Of a DNA stretch of 64,000 nucleotides, positions 56,068-64,000 are shown in pieces. Numbering within the stretch: position 1 is the first letter of the stretch; every line of letters starts with the position of its first letter. The stretch is from an uncultured Planktomarina sp. (GTDB taxonomy: Bacteria > Pseudomonadota > Alphaproteobacteria > Rhodobacterales > Rhodobacteraceae), in the NCBI GenBank assembly GCA_905182535.1, contig CAJJBZ010000016.1:116182-180181 (forward strand), read 5' to 3'. The notes under the pieces were generated by a model. That model was given only the letters and a program-made list of their open reading frames with translations, had not been told where the DNA came from and made no database searches. Made by a program: the position numbers and the translations under genes.

Positions 56068-56656
56068 GTGGCGTTTAATCCTTACGTGTTTTGTTTCTGG
56101 CCGTGCGGTTGTCTCCGCCGGTCTTGAGTTGCATTGGTCCACTTACGAAAAGAGGATTTTAGACACTAAGAAGGGCCGGTGGAAGCCGACCCTGCTACGA
56201 TACCATAAATCCGCGACTGTTTCCGCCGTTTAGACAGGTCGTACATAGGCTGGAATTTGCAATATTGCAAGGCCCGATCGCCAATGTATTAGTGCGAAAA
56301 AGGAGTGCTGAATGCCATAGTCCAATATAAAATACTCACCCAACCAGCAATTTGAACCGCAAAAAGGTTTTTTCCTCAGTCGGGGGTACCATAAAAATCC
56401 ACGATTCTGGTGGGGACAACCGTAATTAAAGATCTTAACCCACCAAAACAGTAATCACGCCCATCTGCAGATCAAGATTTCCATGCTGAACACACAGCAT
56501 CGAGATCGCGATTTCACAATGCCCTACGTGACGACTTCAATACTGCGGTAAAAGCGCATCTGCACCAACGGCGCTACCTCTCTTTATCTACCAACTTTAT
56601 CTACCAACTTTAAAAATTGTTCTCTATCTCACTAATAAGCACATAGGACCTGTGTG
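56068..56656. other. 589-base intergenic region between lacI-type gene and rpsA
   Basis: No gene, RNA or mobile element was seen. It must hold the rpsA promoter on the minus strand and the end of the LacI-type gene. It contains a 13-bp tandem repeat (CTTTATCTACCAA twice plus CTTTA) at 56582-56612. In related genomes cmk directly precedes rpsA, so this gap together with the lacI, phyH and aldo-keto reductase genes is an insertion. Confidence 0.7.
56582..56612. repeat. Short tandem repeat
   Basis: A 13-bp unit occurs 2.4 times with no mismatch, in the intergenic region upstream of rpsA. It is too short to be a satellite; it could be a slippage product or a binding-site duplication. Confidence 0.7.
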
Positions 56657-57679
56657 TTAGATCGCGGGACAATTAGCCGACGTAATAATCTGCACATCGG
56701 CCATCCGCCCTTCCGGTATGGCTGGCCTAAGCTTATGAAATGCTGTGATATGTTGAAGGGCAGAATCAATGTCTGCACTCAAGTCATGGTGCAACACAAA
56801 TCCCAATTTTCCTTGGCGCAGCAATTGGCGGTTTTCGCGATCCAAATCATGCGCAACAAAGAGATCAGGCCGGAGATCTAAAGCCGCAAGAGCCGACAGA
56901 ATCGCAGCATTGCCACCACCCATCGAATACACCCCGAGCAATTTATCTAATCCTTCCACCGCCGCGGTAATTTTAGCCGTCGTTTCAAGCGCCAGCCCTG
57001 CCCCACCGCTAGCATCTATCAACCCAACGTTGGGGCAAAGCCGTGCCATCTCATCTGCAAAGGCAAAGGCCCGCGCCTCCTCTCCCTGAAACTCGATGCG
57101 CGAAGTGGTTGTCAGAACCGTCCCTGTGCGCCCCTGCAGCCTCAGGGCAAAAAGATATGCCGCCGTGCGTCCAGCATTTTCGTTGTTTAACCCCACATAG
57201 GCCGTACGCCCACTGCCGGGACAATCGGTAAATACCGTCACAACAGGGATTTTTAACTTTTCTAAGCGCGCAATCTCAGCACGTATCGGCCCAACATTCT
57301 GGGCTTTTAAAATGATGCCTTGACTGCCACGGCGGACGATCCGCGCAAGGTCCGCAACGGTTTTGGCGGGATCAATATCCTCAGCGAAGTGATATCTAGG
57401 CCGGATCACCGCTGGAGTGAACCGAGGCAAGACCTTTAGCACCGCATGGCGCAGCTCATCAGAAAACCGGCGCGGCGCCTCAACCACAATATCCACAAAC
57501 ATCCGCCGACCTCGGGCCGCCAACTGCCCCTCCTGCTGAGCCAGCTCAGCCATTGCCGCCTGCACCCGCCGCGCGGTCTGCGCGCTGACATGCGCCCGCC
57601 CGTGTAAGGCCCGGTCGACCGTGGCATGGCTAAGACCCGACTGCGACGCAATTTCTTTGAGGGGAAATTGATGTATCAT
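56657..57679 (-). CDS. LacI-family transcriptional regulator
   Basis: This is a 340-residue repressor with an N-terminal LacI helix-turn-helix (PLKEIASQSGLSHATVDRALHGRAHVSAQTARRVQAAM). The periplasmic-binding-like C-terminal domain starts near residue 60. ATG at 57679 gives the family N-terminus; the frame is open farther upstream but not family-like. It is divergent from phyH, 82 bases from that gene's likely start, which suggests that it controls phyH. The effector is probably a sugar or sugar acid by family, not determined here. Confidence 0.85.
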   Translation of the reverse strand: MIHQFPLKEIASQSGLSHATVDRALHGRAHVSAQTARRVQAAMAELAQQEGQLAARGRRMFVDIVVEAPRRFSDELRHAVLKVLPRFTPAVIRPRYHFAEDIDPAKTVADLARIVRRGSQGIILKAQNVGPIRAEIARLEKLKIPVVTVFTDCPGSGRTAYVGLNNENAGRTAAYLFALRLQGRTGTVLTTTSRIEFQGEEARAFAFADEMARLCPNVGLIDASGGAGLALETTAKITAAVEGLDKLLGVYSMGGGNAAILSALAALDLRPDLFVAHDLDRENRQLLRQGKLGFVLHHDLSADIDSALQHITAFHKLRPAIPEGRMADVQIITSANCPAI

Positions 57680-57761
57680 TGAGGTGTTTTTGAGGTGTTT
57701 TGCCGCATACTGCAACCAAAATATTGGTAAGCTCGCCTCATCACCCGATCCGGAGCCCAAC

Positions 57762-58905
57762 ATGCAAGCCTATCTTTCCCCGCAGGACTGCGACTTAGAT
57801 GCAATTCACCCAACAGGTGGAGCGGCAACTGATCGCCCAAGACGTGCCACAGGCCCATGACATCCAGAGCAATGTGCCAATCTATGACATCGATCAGTTG
57901 GATTTGACCGGCGACACCCAAGCCCTTCGCGCAGAATGGGCTGATGTCTTACGCAACACGGCCGGAGTTTTGGTACTGAAAAATGCTTATGCCGACACCA
58001 AATGCATCGATGCAGCAACAGCAATTTACGATCAAATCATCGTCGATGAGAGGGCCGTGAACGGCGGTAAAGCGGATCACTTTGCAGCCTCTGGGGCCAA
58101 TGATCGCGTCTGGAATTCTGCACAAAAACTTTGCCAATACGACCCGCTAATCTTTGCACAATATTTCGGAAACTTGGCCATCGACACCGCCTGTCAGGCT
58201 TGGCTTGGGCCCAACTATCAAATGACAGCACAGGTCAATCTAGTACGCCCCAGCGGTGCAGCACAAAGCCCGCACCGTGACTATCATCTCGGGTTTCAAC
58301 CCACTGCAATAGCTGCGAACTACCCCGCACATGTACATGACTTCTCGCCTATGCTTACTCTACAAGGCGCTGTGGCACATGCAGATATGCCCATCGAAAG
58401 CGGACCAACAAAGCTTTTGCCATTCAGCCAGATTTACCGCCACGGATACGTCGCCTTTACTCAATCCAACTTTCGCACCTATTTTGAAGCACATCATATA
58501 CAGGTGCCGTTGGCCAAAGGCGATGTGCTGTTTTTCAGCCCCGCGCTCTATCATGCAGGCGGCGCCAATGTGAGCCGTGACATCCAACGCATGGCCAATC
58601 TATTGCAGGTCTCCTCAGCATTTGGACGCGCCATGGAGACACTCGACCGGCGGGATATGACCCGCAGGCTGTATCAAGTTTTAAGCACCGAAAATCATGG
58701 CCTCAGCCCTAGGCAGGCTGATGCTGCAATTTCAGCCTGTGCGGAGGGTTATTCTTTCCCCACTAATCTCGATACCGATCCCCCCATTGGTGGGCTGGCG
58801 CCAGAGACGCAAGCAGCCTTATGCCGAAGAGCCTTAAGAAGCTGCATGCCCCAAGCAAAATTTGAGGCCGCACTGAACGCACAGATGGTGCGCAAACAAA
58901 CCTAA
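57762..58905 (+). CDS. Phytanoyl-CoA dioxygenase family protein, 5' frameshift
   Basis: This Fe(II)/2-oxoglutarate-type dioxygenase has HRD in SPHRDYHLGF and the distal His in SPALYHAGGANVSRDIQR, with an RMANLLQVS segment after. The frame as read begins at ATG 57799, but a better start is ATG 57762, with GGAG 7 bases upstream. Its peptide MQAYLSPQDCDLDA joins FTQQVERQLIAQD after one surplus base near 57801-57803. The repaired length is 380 residues. Substrate unknown. It converges on the aldo-keto reductase; their stops overlap. Confidence 0.8.
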
Positions 58906-59900
58906 GCGTAGCGTTCAGGCCCCGCCCATTGTGCCGTAGAATAGCGATCGCCATTGACCCAACCCATGGGCAAGGCCGCCTCAACAGCAATCAACTCTTC
59001 GGCGCTAAGCACATAATGGCTGCCCACGACCAGTCCTTTGAAATGCTCAACATTGCGGGTCCCCGGAATTGGCAAAATATGGTCGCCCTTGGCCAAGCAC
59101 CACGCAATCGCCAAACCTGCCGCTGTAAGGCCAATATGTGCTGCCAAAGCCCGAAACGGGGCGCTGGCTGCAATATTCAAGCTCAAATTGGGCTCCGTAA
59201 AGCGCGGGTTCTTTGCTAGAAATGGCATGGCCTGTGCGACCTGCAGCCCATGTGGCTTGTCAGTCAACAAACTACGACCCACTGGCGAAAAGGCAACAAA
59301 TGTTGTCCCCAGATCAGCACAGGTTTGGATCACACCAAGCTCAGGGGTGCGGGTCGACAATGAATATTCAGACTGAACCGCTGCCACCGGATGCACTGCA
59401 TGTGCCGCGCGCAGCGAGCTTGGGGATATCTCAGAATAGCCGAACCCCACAATTTTTCCAGATGTAACAAAGCCCGCAAGCGTATAGGTCAGCTCTTCAA
59501 TCGGGACATGCGGATCACGGCGGTGAATGTAGTAGAGATCAATTTGCTCAACACCCATACGCTCCAAACTGGCATCTAGCTGGCCTTCAAGATAGCCAGT
59601 TTCATTGTTGAACAGGCGGTTTGGATCACTGCGATCCGTGATACCACCCTTGCTTGCAATGTGAAAAAACGACCGCGATTCGGGATTTTTTGCCAGATAG
59701 GAACCGATATGGGTCTCCGAGCCGCCTTTGCCGTAAACATTGGCCGTGTCGATATGGGTCACGCCCAAATCACAGGCCGCGTCCAAAATTGCAAAGACCT
59801 CATCGCGGCTGACCTCGCCGTAAAAATTCGAAAAGGACATCGCGCCGATTCCCATCCGCGAAACCTCTGCACCCGTATGCGAGAAATTACGTTTTTTCAT
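58902..59900 (-). CDS. Aldo/keto reductase
   Basis: This 332-residue NADPH-dependent oxidoreductase of the TIM-barrel aldo-keto reductase superfamily shows GIGAMSFS, THIDTANVYGKGGSE (the Asp and Tyr of the catalytic set), IDLYYIHRRDP (with the His position) and a LPIPGTRNVEHF cofactor loop. Its start overlaps the cmk stop by four bases (ATGA), so it is co-translated from the aroA-cmk operon. It is an unusual passenger there; in relatives rpsA follows cmk. Substrate unknown. Confidence 0.85.
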   Translation of the reverse strand: MKKRNFSHTGAEVSRMGIGAMSFSNFYGEVSRDEVFAILDAACDLGVTHIDTANVYGKGGSETHIGSYLAKNPESRSFFHIASKGGITDRSDPNRLFNNETGYLEGQLDASLERMGVEQIDLYYIHRRDPHVPIEELTYTLAGFVTSGKIVGFGYSEISPSSLRAAHAVHPVAAVQSEYSLSTRTPELGVIQTCADLGTTFVAFSPVGRSLLTDKPHGLQVAQAMPFLAKNPRFTEPNLSLNIAASAPFRALAAHIGLTAAGLAIAWCLAKGDHILPIPGTRNVEHFKGLVVGSHYVLSAEELIAVEAALPMGWVNGDRYSTAQWAGPERYA

Positions 59901-60512
59901 GAGATTATTCCTTCTTGAACGATAGAGACTGCAACCGCAATCGCCGCATCGATTGTCAGATTGGATGTATCGATCACCACCGCATCCACAGCAGCAATCA
60001 TAGGGGCTTCGGCACGCTCAGCGTCGCGGGTATCGCGAGTCGACACATCGGCGAGCACCTGATCAAAATCAATTTGAGTGCCGCCGGCCACCAGCTCTTG
60101 ATGCCGACGCCGCGCGCGCACTTCAGCACTTGCGGTCACAAAAAGTTTTACCTCAGCCTTAGGACAAATCACTGTACCTATGTCGCGTCCATCCAAAACA
60201 GCACCACCTTCACGGCGAGCAAAGCTCCGTTGAAAGGCCAGCAATTCTGCGCGCACCTCAGCCATGACACCCACCTGAGATGCAGCTAGCGCCACCTCTG
60301 GGCTACGCAAATTTGCGGCGTCCAAGGTCTTCAGGCCGCAGGGATTGGCAGGCCAGCAATGGATCAACACCCTGCAGCATTTGTGCGCCAACAGCACGGT
60401 ACAGAAGCCCTGTGTCCAAATGCTCCATACCAAAATGTGCAGCGACAGCCTTGCTGATCGTGCCTTTGCCTGCGGCGGCGGGTCCATCAATGGCGATTGT
60501 AAAACTCATCAT
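59897..60512 (-). CDS. cmk: Cytidylate kinase, frameshifted
   Basis: This nucleoside monophosphate kinase phosphorylates CMP and dCMP. The P-loop [11 protein letters not shown] is near the N-terminus and [21 protein letters not shown] mid-protein. The frame as read stops at 60303 after [26 protein letters not shown] continues in the next frame. One surplus C at 60322-60323 explains the break and restores 204 residues, normal for Cmk. It lies 10 bases after the GFA gene and overlaps the aldo-keto reductase start. Confidence 0.9.
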
Positions 60513-60522
60513 CTACCCTTGC

Positions 60523-60935
60523 TTAGCTGTAAAACTGCGCGGTGAGCGCGGGACCATCCACATCCGCCTGAGGCAGACCACCGGTGATCTCATAATAGTC
60601 ACCCTTATCTGCGCAAAGGATATGGCCAGAAGTCATCACTCCAGTCGCTCCATCAAAACAACCCGCAAAAATTGATAGATTGTCGCCAAGCCCATCCCAA
60701 AACATTTGGCTGCCACAGGTGCCGCAAAACTGGGCCGTGCTTGCTCAGAAGACTGATACCACATCACCTCCCCCGTTATCGCGACCTTATCGCGAGCGGC
60801 AGAGGTGGCGGCTACAAAATGGCCGCTTGATTTACGGAATTGTGAGCAATGGCGGGTGATAACATGGCCCATAAGGCCCGGTGTGGCAAAGCACAGATGC
60901 CCGCAAAGGCAGCTGCCTGTCAGCCTAACACTCAC
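60523..60935 (-). CDS. GFA-family protein (DUF636), frameshifted
   Basis: This is a CENP-V/GFA zinc-fold protein similar to glutathione-dependent formaldehyde-activating enzyme. SCLCGHLCF and [13 protein letters not shown] carry its cysteines. The frame as read breaks at the four-A run 60725-60728; one missing base joins QARPSF to CGTCGSQ. The repaired length is 137 residues. The central site reads [11 protein letters not shown], where the family has a second Cys (CSQCRK). The start overlaps the aroA stop by four bases. A formaldehyde role is only suggested by family name. Confidence 0.75.
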
Positions 60936-62281
60936 ACCTCAGTCCGACAAATACTGGCACCCAGATGCGCCATTAAAAGTTCGAATATTGGAAAGGATGT
61001 GGCCACGGGAACACCATCGTCAATAGAGATTGATTCTTTTGAATTCAACCCAAGTATAAGAAATGACATGGCAATGCGGTGATCAAGATGGGTCGCAGCA
61101 GTGGCGCCACCCCTTACAGAGCCTCCGCAGCCATGCACATGCCACCAATCAGGGCCCTCATCTACAGTGACACCAGCAGCCCTTAGACCCGACGCCATGA
61201 CTTCAATACGGTCACTTTCTTTAACGCGCAGCTCTTTAACCCCATGCATACGAGTAATGCCATCGGCAAAACTCGCCACCACAGACAGAATCGGATATTC
61301 GTCAATCATCGAGGCCGCCCGTTCTGGCGGCACAGCGATACCACGCATATTCGGGGAATATTTTGCACGTAAATCGGCGACAGGTTCTCCGCCCTCTTCG
61401 CGCATGTTCTCGAATATAAGATCTGCACCCATATCTTGCAGCGTGTAGAACAAACCTGCACGGGTCGGATTGAGGCCAATATTGGGCACCAAAATATCGG
61501 ACCCTTCAACGATCAAAGCCGCACAAACAGGAAAGGCCGCAGATGACGGATCGCGCGGCACGATGATATCCTGCGGGTACAACTCGGGTTGCCCCGTGAG
61601 GGTGATCACTCGGCCCTCTTCGCTATCTTCCACGGTCAATTCCGCACCAAAGCCCACCAACATGCGCTCGGTATGATCGCGTGTGGCCTCTTTCTCTATC
61701 ACCACCGTCTGACCCGGCGCATTCAAACCCGCCAGCAGAACCGCAGATTTCACCTGCGCAGAGGGCATCGGCACCGTGTAGTGGACAGGAACGGCCTCAG
61801 CGGCACCAACAATCGTCAACGGCAAACGACCTTCAGAGCGGCCATACGACTGCGCACCAAACATGGCCAAAGGATCGGTGACCCGTCCCATAGGGCGTTT
61901 GTTCAAACTGCCATCGCCCGTGAACGTCGCTGTAATGGGGGACGTGGCCATCGCGCCCATGATTAGGCGCACGCCGGTGCCAGAATTACCGCAGTCAATC
62001 ACCTGATCCGGCTCGGCAAATCCACCCACGCCCACACCATGCACCGACCAAGAGCCACCACCATGGTTGATGACCTCTGCACCAAAAGCCTGCATGGCCT
62101 TGCCAGTGTCGAGCACGTCATCCCCTTCTAACAAGCCCTTAATGCGAGTCTCGCCCACGCTCAAAGCGCCCAGAATGAGCGACCGGTGTGAGATAGACTT
62201 ATCGCCCGGCACATCCGCCTGCCCCGTCAACGGGCCAGACTTTTGTGAAGTCATCGGAATTGCTGCACCATGGCCTGACAT
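60932..62281 (-). CDS. aroA: 3-phosphoshikimate 1-carboxyvinyltransferase
   Basis: AroA (EPSP synthase), 449 residues, is the sixth step of the shikimate pathway. [38 protein letters not shown], the VPSSAAF-type core ([16 protein letters not shown]) and [10 protein letters not shown] are all present. The frame is intact. First gene of aroA-GFA-cmk, each overlapping or within 10 bases of the next. Confidence 0.95.
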   Translation of the reverse strand: MSGHGAAIPMTSQKSGPLTGQADVPGDKSISHRSLILGALSVGETRIKGLLEGDDVLDTGKAMQAFGAEVINHGGGSWSVHGVGVGGFAEPDQVIDCGNSGTGVRLIMGAMATSPITATFTGDGSLNKRPMGRVTDPLAMFGAQSYGRSEGRLPLTIVGAAEAVPVHYTVPMPSAQVKSAVLLAGLNAPGQTVVIEKEATRDHTERMLVGFGAELTVEDSEEGRVITLTGQPELYPQDIIVPRDPSSAAFPVCAALIVEGSDILVPNIGLNPTRAGLFYTLQDMGADLIFENMREEGGEPVADLRAKYSPNMRGIAVPPERAASMIDEYPILSVVASFADGITRMHGVKELRVKESDRIEVMASGLRAAGVTVDEGPDWWHVHGCGGSVRGGATAATHLDHRIAMSFLILGLNSKESISIDDGVPVATSFPIFELLMAHLGASICRTEV

Positions 62282-62354
62282 ATAGGTCCCCTATTTAGTT
62301 GCAGGAGTGATAGCGTCCAAGCTAGGCAACGTCCACACCTCAGGTTCCATCAAT

Positions 62355-63047
62355 CTATGATTTTCGAAATGTCATATAGTGCGGGGTGCGGTCTTCGCGC
62401 AGGGCTTTTTTCTCATAGCGCGTCGAAATCCAATCCCCCCAGGGCGCGCGCCAATCTTTGGGTCCTTCAGCCAACCAGTCAAAACCAGCCTTCGGCACCT
62501 CTTGCAAGGTTTGGCGGACATAGTCTTCAACATCCGTGGCCACACGAAATTTTGTACCGGTTTTTAAGCACCGGTTCAACGGGATGAGATGTTCTGGCGT
62601 CACAAAACGGCGGCGGTGATGGCGCAGTTTTGGCCAAGGGTCCGGGTAAAGCAAAAACGCTTTACTGACAGCTTCATCTGGCAAAACATCCATCAAGTTG
62701 CGAGCATCGCCCATGTGCAACTTGATGTTGCGCACGCCCGCCTTGCGCATCTTGCCCAAAAGCATCGCAACACCGTTCACATAAGGCTCAACACCCAAAA
62801 ACTGGACATCGGGGTTTTGGAGCGCTTGATGCACCAAATGCTCACCGCCGCCAAAGCCAATTTCCAACCAAAGCGGCCGGCCACCGGCAAGTTCTTGCAT
62901 GTCCAGCGGCGTCCGCTCTGGATTTTCCTCACGGGTAATTCCAGCAACTGACAGGCCTGGCAGGTCCTCTTCCAAATAACGATCCTGCGCGGCATTCAGA
63001 GCTTTACCCTTGATGCGACCATAAAAATTCCGGTGATCCATCGCCAT
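62355..63047 (-). CDS. trmB: tRNA (guanine-N7-)-methyltransferase
   Basis: TrmB, 230 residues, methylates G46 of tRNA. The SAM motif EIGFGGGEHL and the PDPWPKLRHHRRRF block are diagnostic. The start is 63047 or, two codons later, 63041. It lies downstream of metK, which supplies its methyl donor, a typical arrangement in this family. Confidence 0.92.
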   Translation of the reverse strand: MAMDHRNFYGRIKGKALNAAQDRYLEEDLPGLSVAGITREENPERTPLDMQELAGGRPLWLEIGFGGGEHLVHQALQNPDVQFLGVEPYVNGVAMLLGKMRKAGVRNIKLHMGDARNLMDVLPDEAVSKAFLLYPDPWPKLRHHRRRFVTPEHLIPLNRCLKTGTKFRVATDVEDYVRQTLQEVPKAGFDWLAEGPKDWRAPWGDWISTRYEKKALREDRTPHYMTFRKS

Positions 63048-63121
63048 CTCTCAAAAAAAATTTGCGCCTGAGCTCACCCTGAATATGTTGTCCATCAGAG
63101 CGCGCAAGCGCGCCCCTGCGC

Positions 63122-64000
63122 CTACACGGCTTTTTTCAGCGCTTCAACCAGATCGGTTTTTTCCCAGCTGAACCCACCATCAGCTTCCGGCGCGCGGCCA
63201 AAGTGGCCATAGGCAGCTGTGCGCTGATAGATTGGGCGGTTCATGCCCAAATGTTCACGAATGCCACGCGGCGTGAGATCCATACATTGCGCGACTGCGC
63301 GCTCTATGGCCTCATCGGGAACCTGACCTGTGCCATGGGTATCCACATAAATTGATAGGGGCTTTGAAACGCCAATCGCATAGGACAGCTGCAGTGTGCA
63401 GCGTTCCGCCATTCCAGAAGCCACAACATTCTTGGCCAAATAGCGCGAAGCATAGGCCGCCGAACGATCAACCTTTGTTGGATCTTTCCCAGAAAATGCA
63501 CCACCACCATGCGGAGCCGCTCCGCCATAGGTGTCCACAATGATCTTGCGACCCGTCAAACCTGCATCACCATCCGGGCCACCGATGACGAAAGTGCCCG
63601 TCGGGTTGACCCACCATTCCGTATTGGCTGTGATCCACTCTGGAGGAATAACTTCGCGAATATAGGGCTCAACAATGCCACGAATATATGCGCTGTCTTG
63701 ATCTTCTGAGGTATGTTGGGTCGACAGAACAATCGAAGTGACCTCTACCGGCTTGCCATCCACATAACGCAAAGACAACTGCGATTTGGCGTCGGGGCCA
63801 AGATCACGCTCGGTGCCGTTTTTGCGCACTTCAGCCAAACGCCGCAGGATTGCATGCGAATATTGAATAGGTGCAGGCATCAGCTCTGGGGTTTCGGTGG
63901 TGGCATAGCCAAACATGATTCCCTGGTCGCCAGCGCCCTCATCCTTATCTGACGCAGCATCCACACCTTGCGCGATATGCGCTGATTGTTCGTGAAGCAG
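63122..64000 (-). CDS. metK: S-adenosylmethionine synthetase (partial)
   Basis: MetK makes S-adenosylmethionine from methionine and ATP. The 293 residues seen run from [10 protein letters not shown] to the C-terminus; the first about 100 residues lie off the right edge. Visible motifs are [12 protein letters not shown] (the hexapeptide), [25 protein letters not shown] and [13 protein letters not shown]. The frame is intact. Confidence 0.94.
   Translation of the reverse strand: MLHEQSAHIAQGVDAASDKDEGAGDQGIMFGYATTETPELMPAPIQYSHAILRRLAEVRKNGTERDLGPDAKSQLSLRYVDGKPVEVTSIVLSTQHTSEDQDSAYIRGIVEPYIREVIPPEWITANTEWWVNPTGTFVIGGPDGDAGLTGRKIIVDTYGGAAPHGGGAFSGKDPTKVDRSAAYASRYLAKNVVASGMAERCTLQLSYAIGVSKPLSIYVDTHGTGQVPDEAIERAVAQCMDLTPRGIREHLGMNRPIYQRTAAYGHFGRAPEADGGFSWEKTDLVEALKKAV

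Noticed and set aside
63098..63115. GC-rich hairpin between metK and trmB
   Set aside because: Loop too small and no U-tract; not called a terminator.
1..64000. tRNA, rRNA, CRISPR and IS elements
   Set aside because: No TTCGA-type T-loop context, no regularly spaced repeats and no transposase-like frames were seen by eye; a covariance-model scan would be decisive.

Overview
The window reads as a chromosome segment of a marine alphaproteobacterium of the Roseobacter group (Rhodobacteraceae). The evidence is the family-specific gene content and order: tmoX/tmoW, mgdABCD, dmmDABC, mgsABC, gmaS, tmm, tdm and folD-fhs in one block, followed by tilS-cpoB-pal-tolBARQ-ybgC, ruvCAB and aroA/cmk/rpsA/ihfB/lapA/trpFB. 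Base composition is moderate and there are many short, tightly packed operons. I saw no rRNA, tRNA, IS element, prophage or CRISPR array.

Layout. 1-31 kb is a methylated-amine locus. It holds a TMAO ABC transporter (tmoX plus part of tmoW), N-methylglutamate dehydrogenase (mgdABCD), two head-to-head regulators, dimethylamine monooxygenase (dmmDABC), an Amt channel with a 57-residue membrane protein, N-methylglutamate synthase (mgsABC), gamma-glutamylmethylamide synthetase (gmaS), trimethylamine monooxygenase (tmm), TMAO demethylase (tdm), an EamA permease, an Lhr helicase/PdeM/thioesterase operon, and folD-fhs. Together these give TMA -> TMAO -> dimethylamine -> monomethylamine -> gamma-glutamylmethylamide -> N-methylglutamate -> glutamate, with the released C1 units captured on tetrahydrofolate and oxidised to formate with ATP gain. 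31-43.5 kb holds a MOSC protein, ftsH, tilS, the Tol-Pal envelope operon and ruvCAB. 43.7-51.5 kb is mixed housekeeping and transport: DUF1127, prmA, msrA, two MFS transporters, lldD, rplY, pth and DUF2237. 51.5-64 kb holds trpB, trpF, lapA, ihfB, rpsA, a lacI/phyH/aldo-keto reductase insertion, cmk, a GFA-family gene, aroA, trmB and the end of metK.

The most striking property of the sequence is its density of broken reading frames. Single-base shifts or an in-frame stop interrupt mgdC, mgsC (twice), gmaS (twice), tmm, a small ORF after tdm, ftsH, tolB, tolA, ruvB (two shifts that cancel), ruvA, pth, rpsA, phyH, cmk and the GFA gene. Most sit in or beside short homopolymers. Protein similarity continues on both sides, and the repaired lengths match the usual family sizes. 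Because essential genes (ftsH, rpsA, cmk) are hit as often as accessory ones, I read most of these as base-calling errors in the assembly rather than gene decay, but that is an inference. Such genes are annotated here over their full repaired span.

No clearly new multi-gene system was found. The best candidates for undescribed biology are small companions of the methylamine genes (the 57-residue Amt partner and the 140-residue membrane protein), an MgdB without zinc cysteines, and regulatory structures around tmoX.
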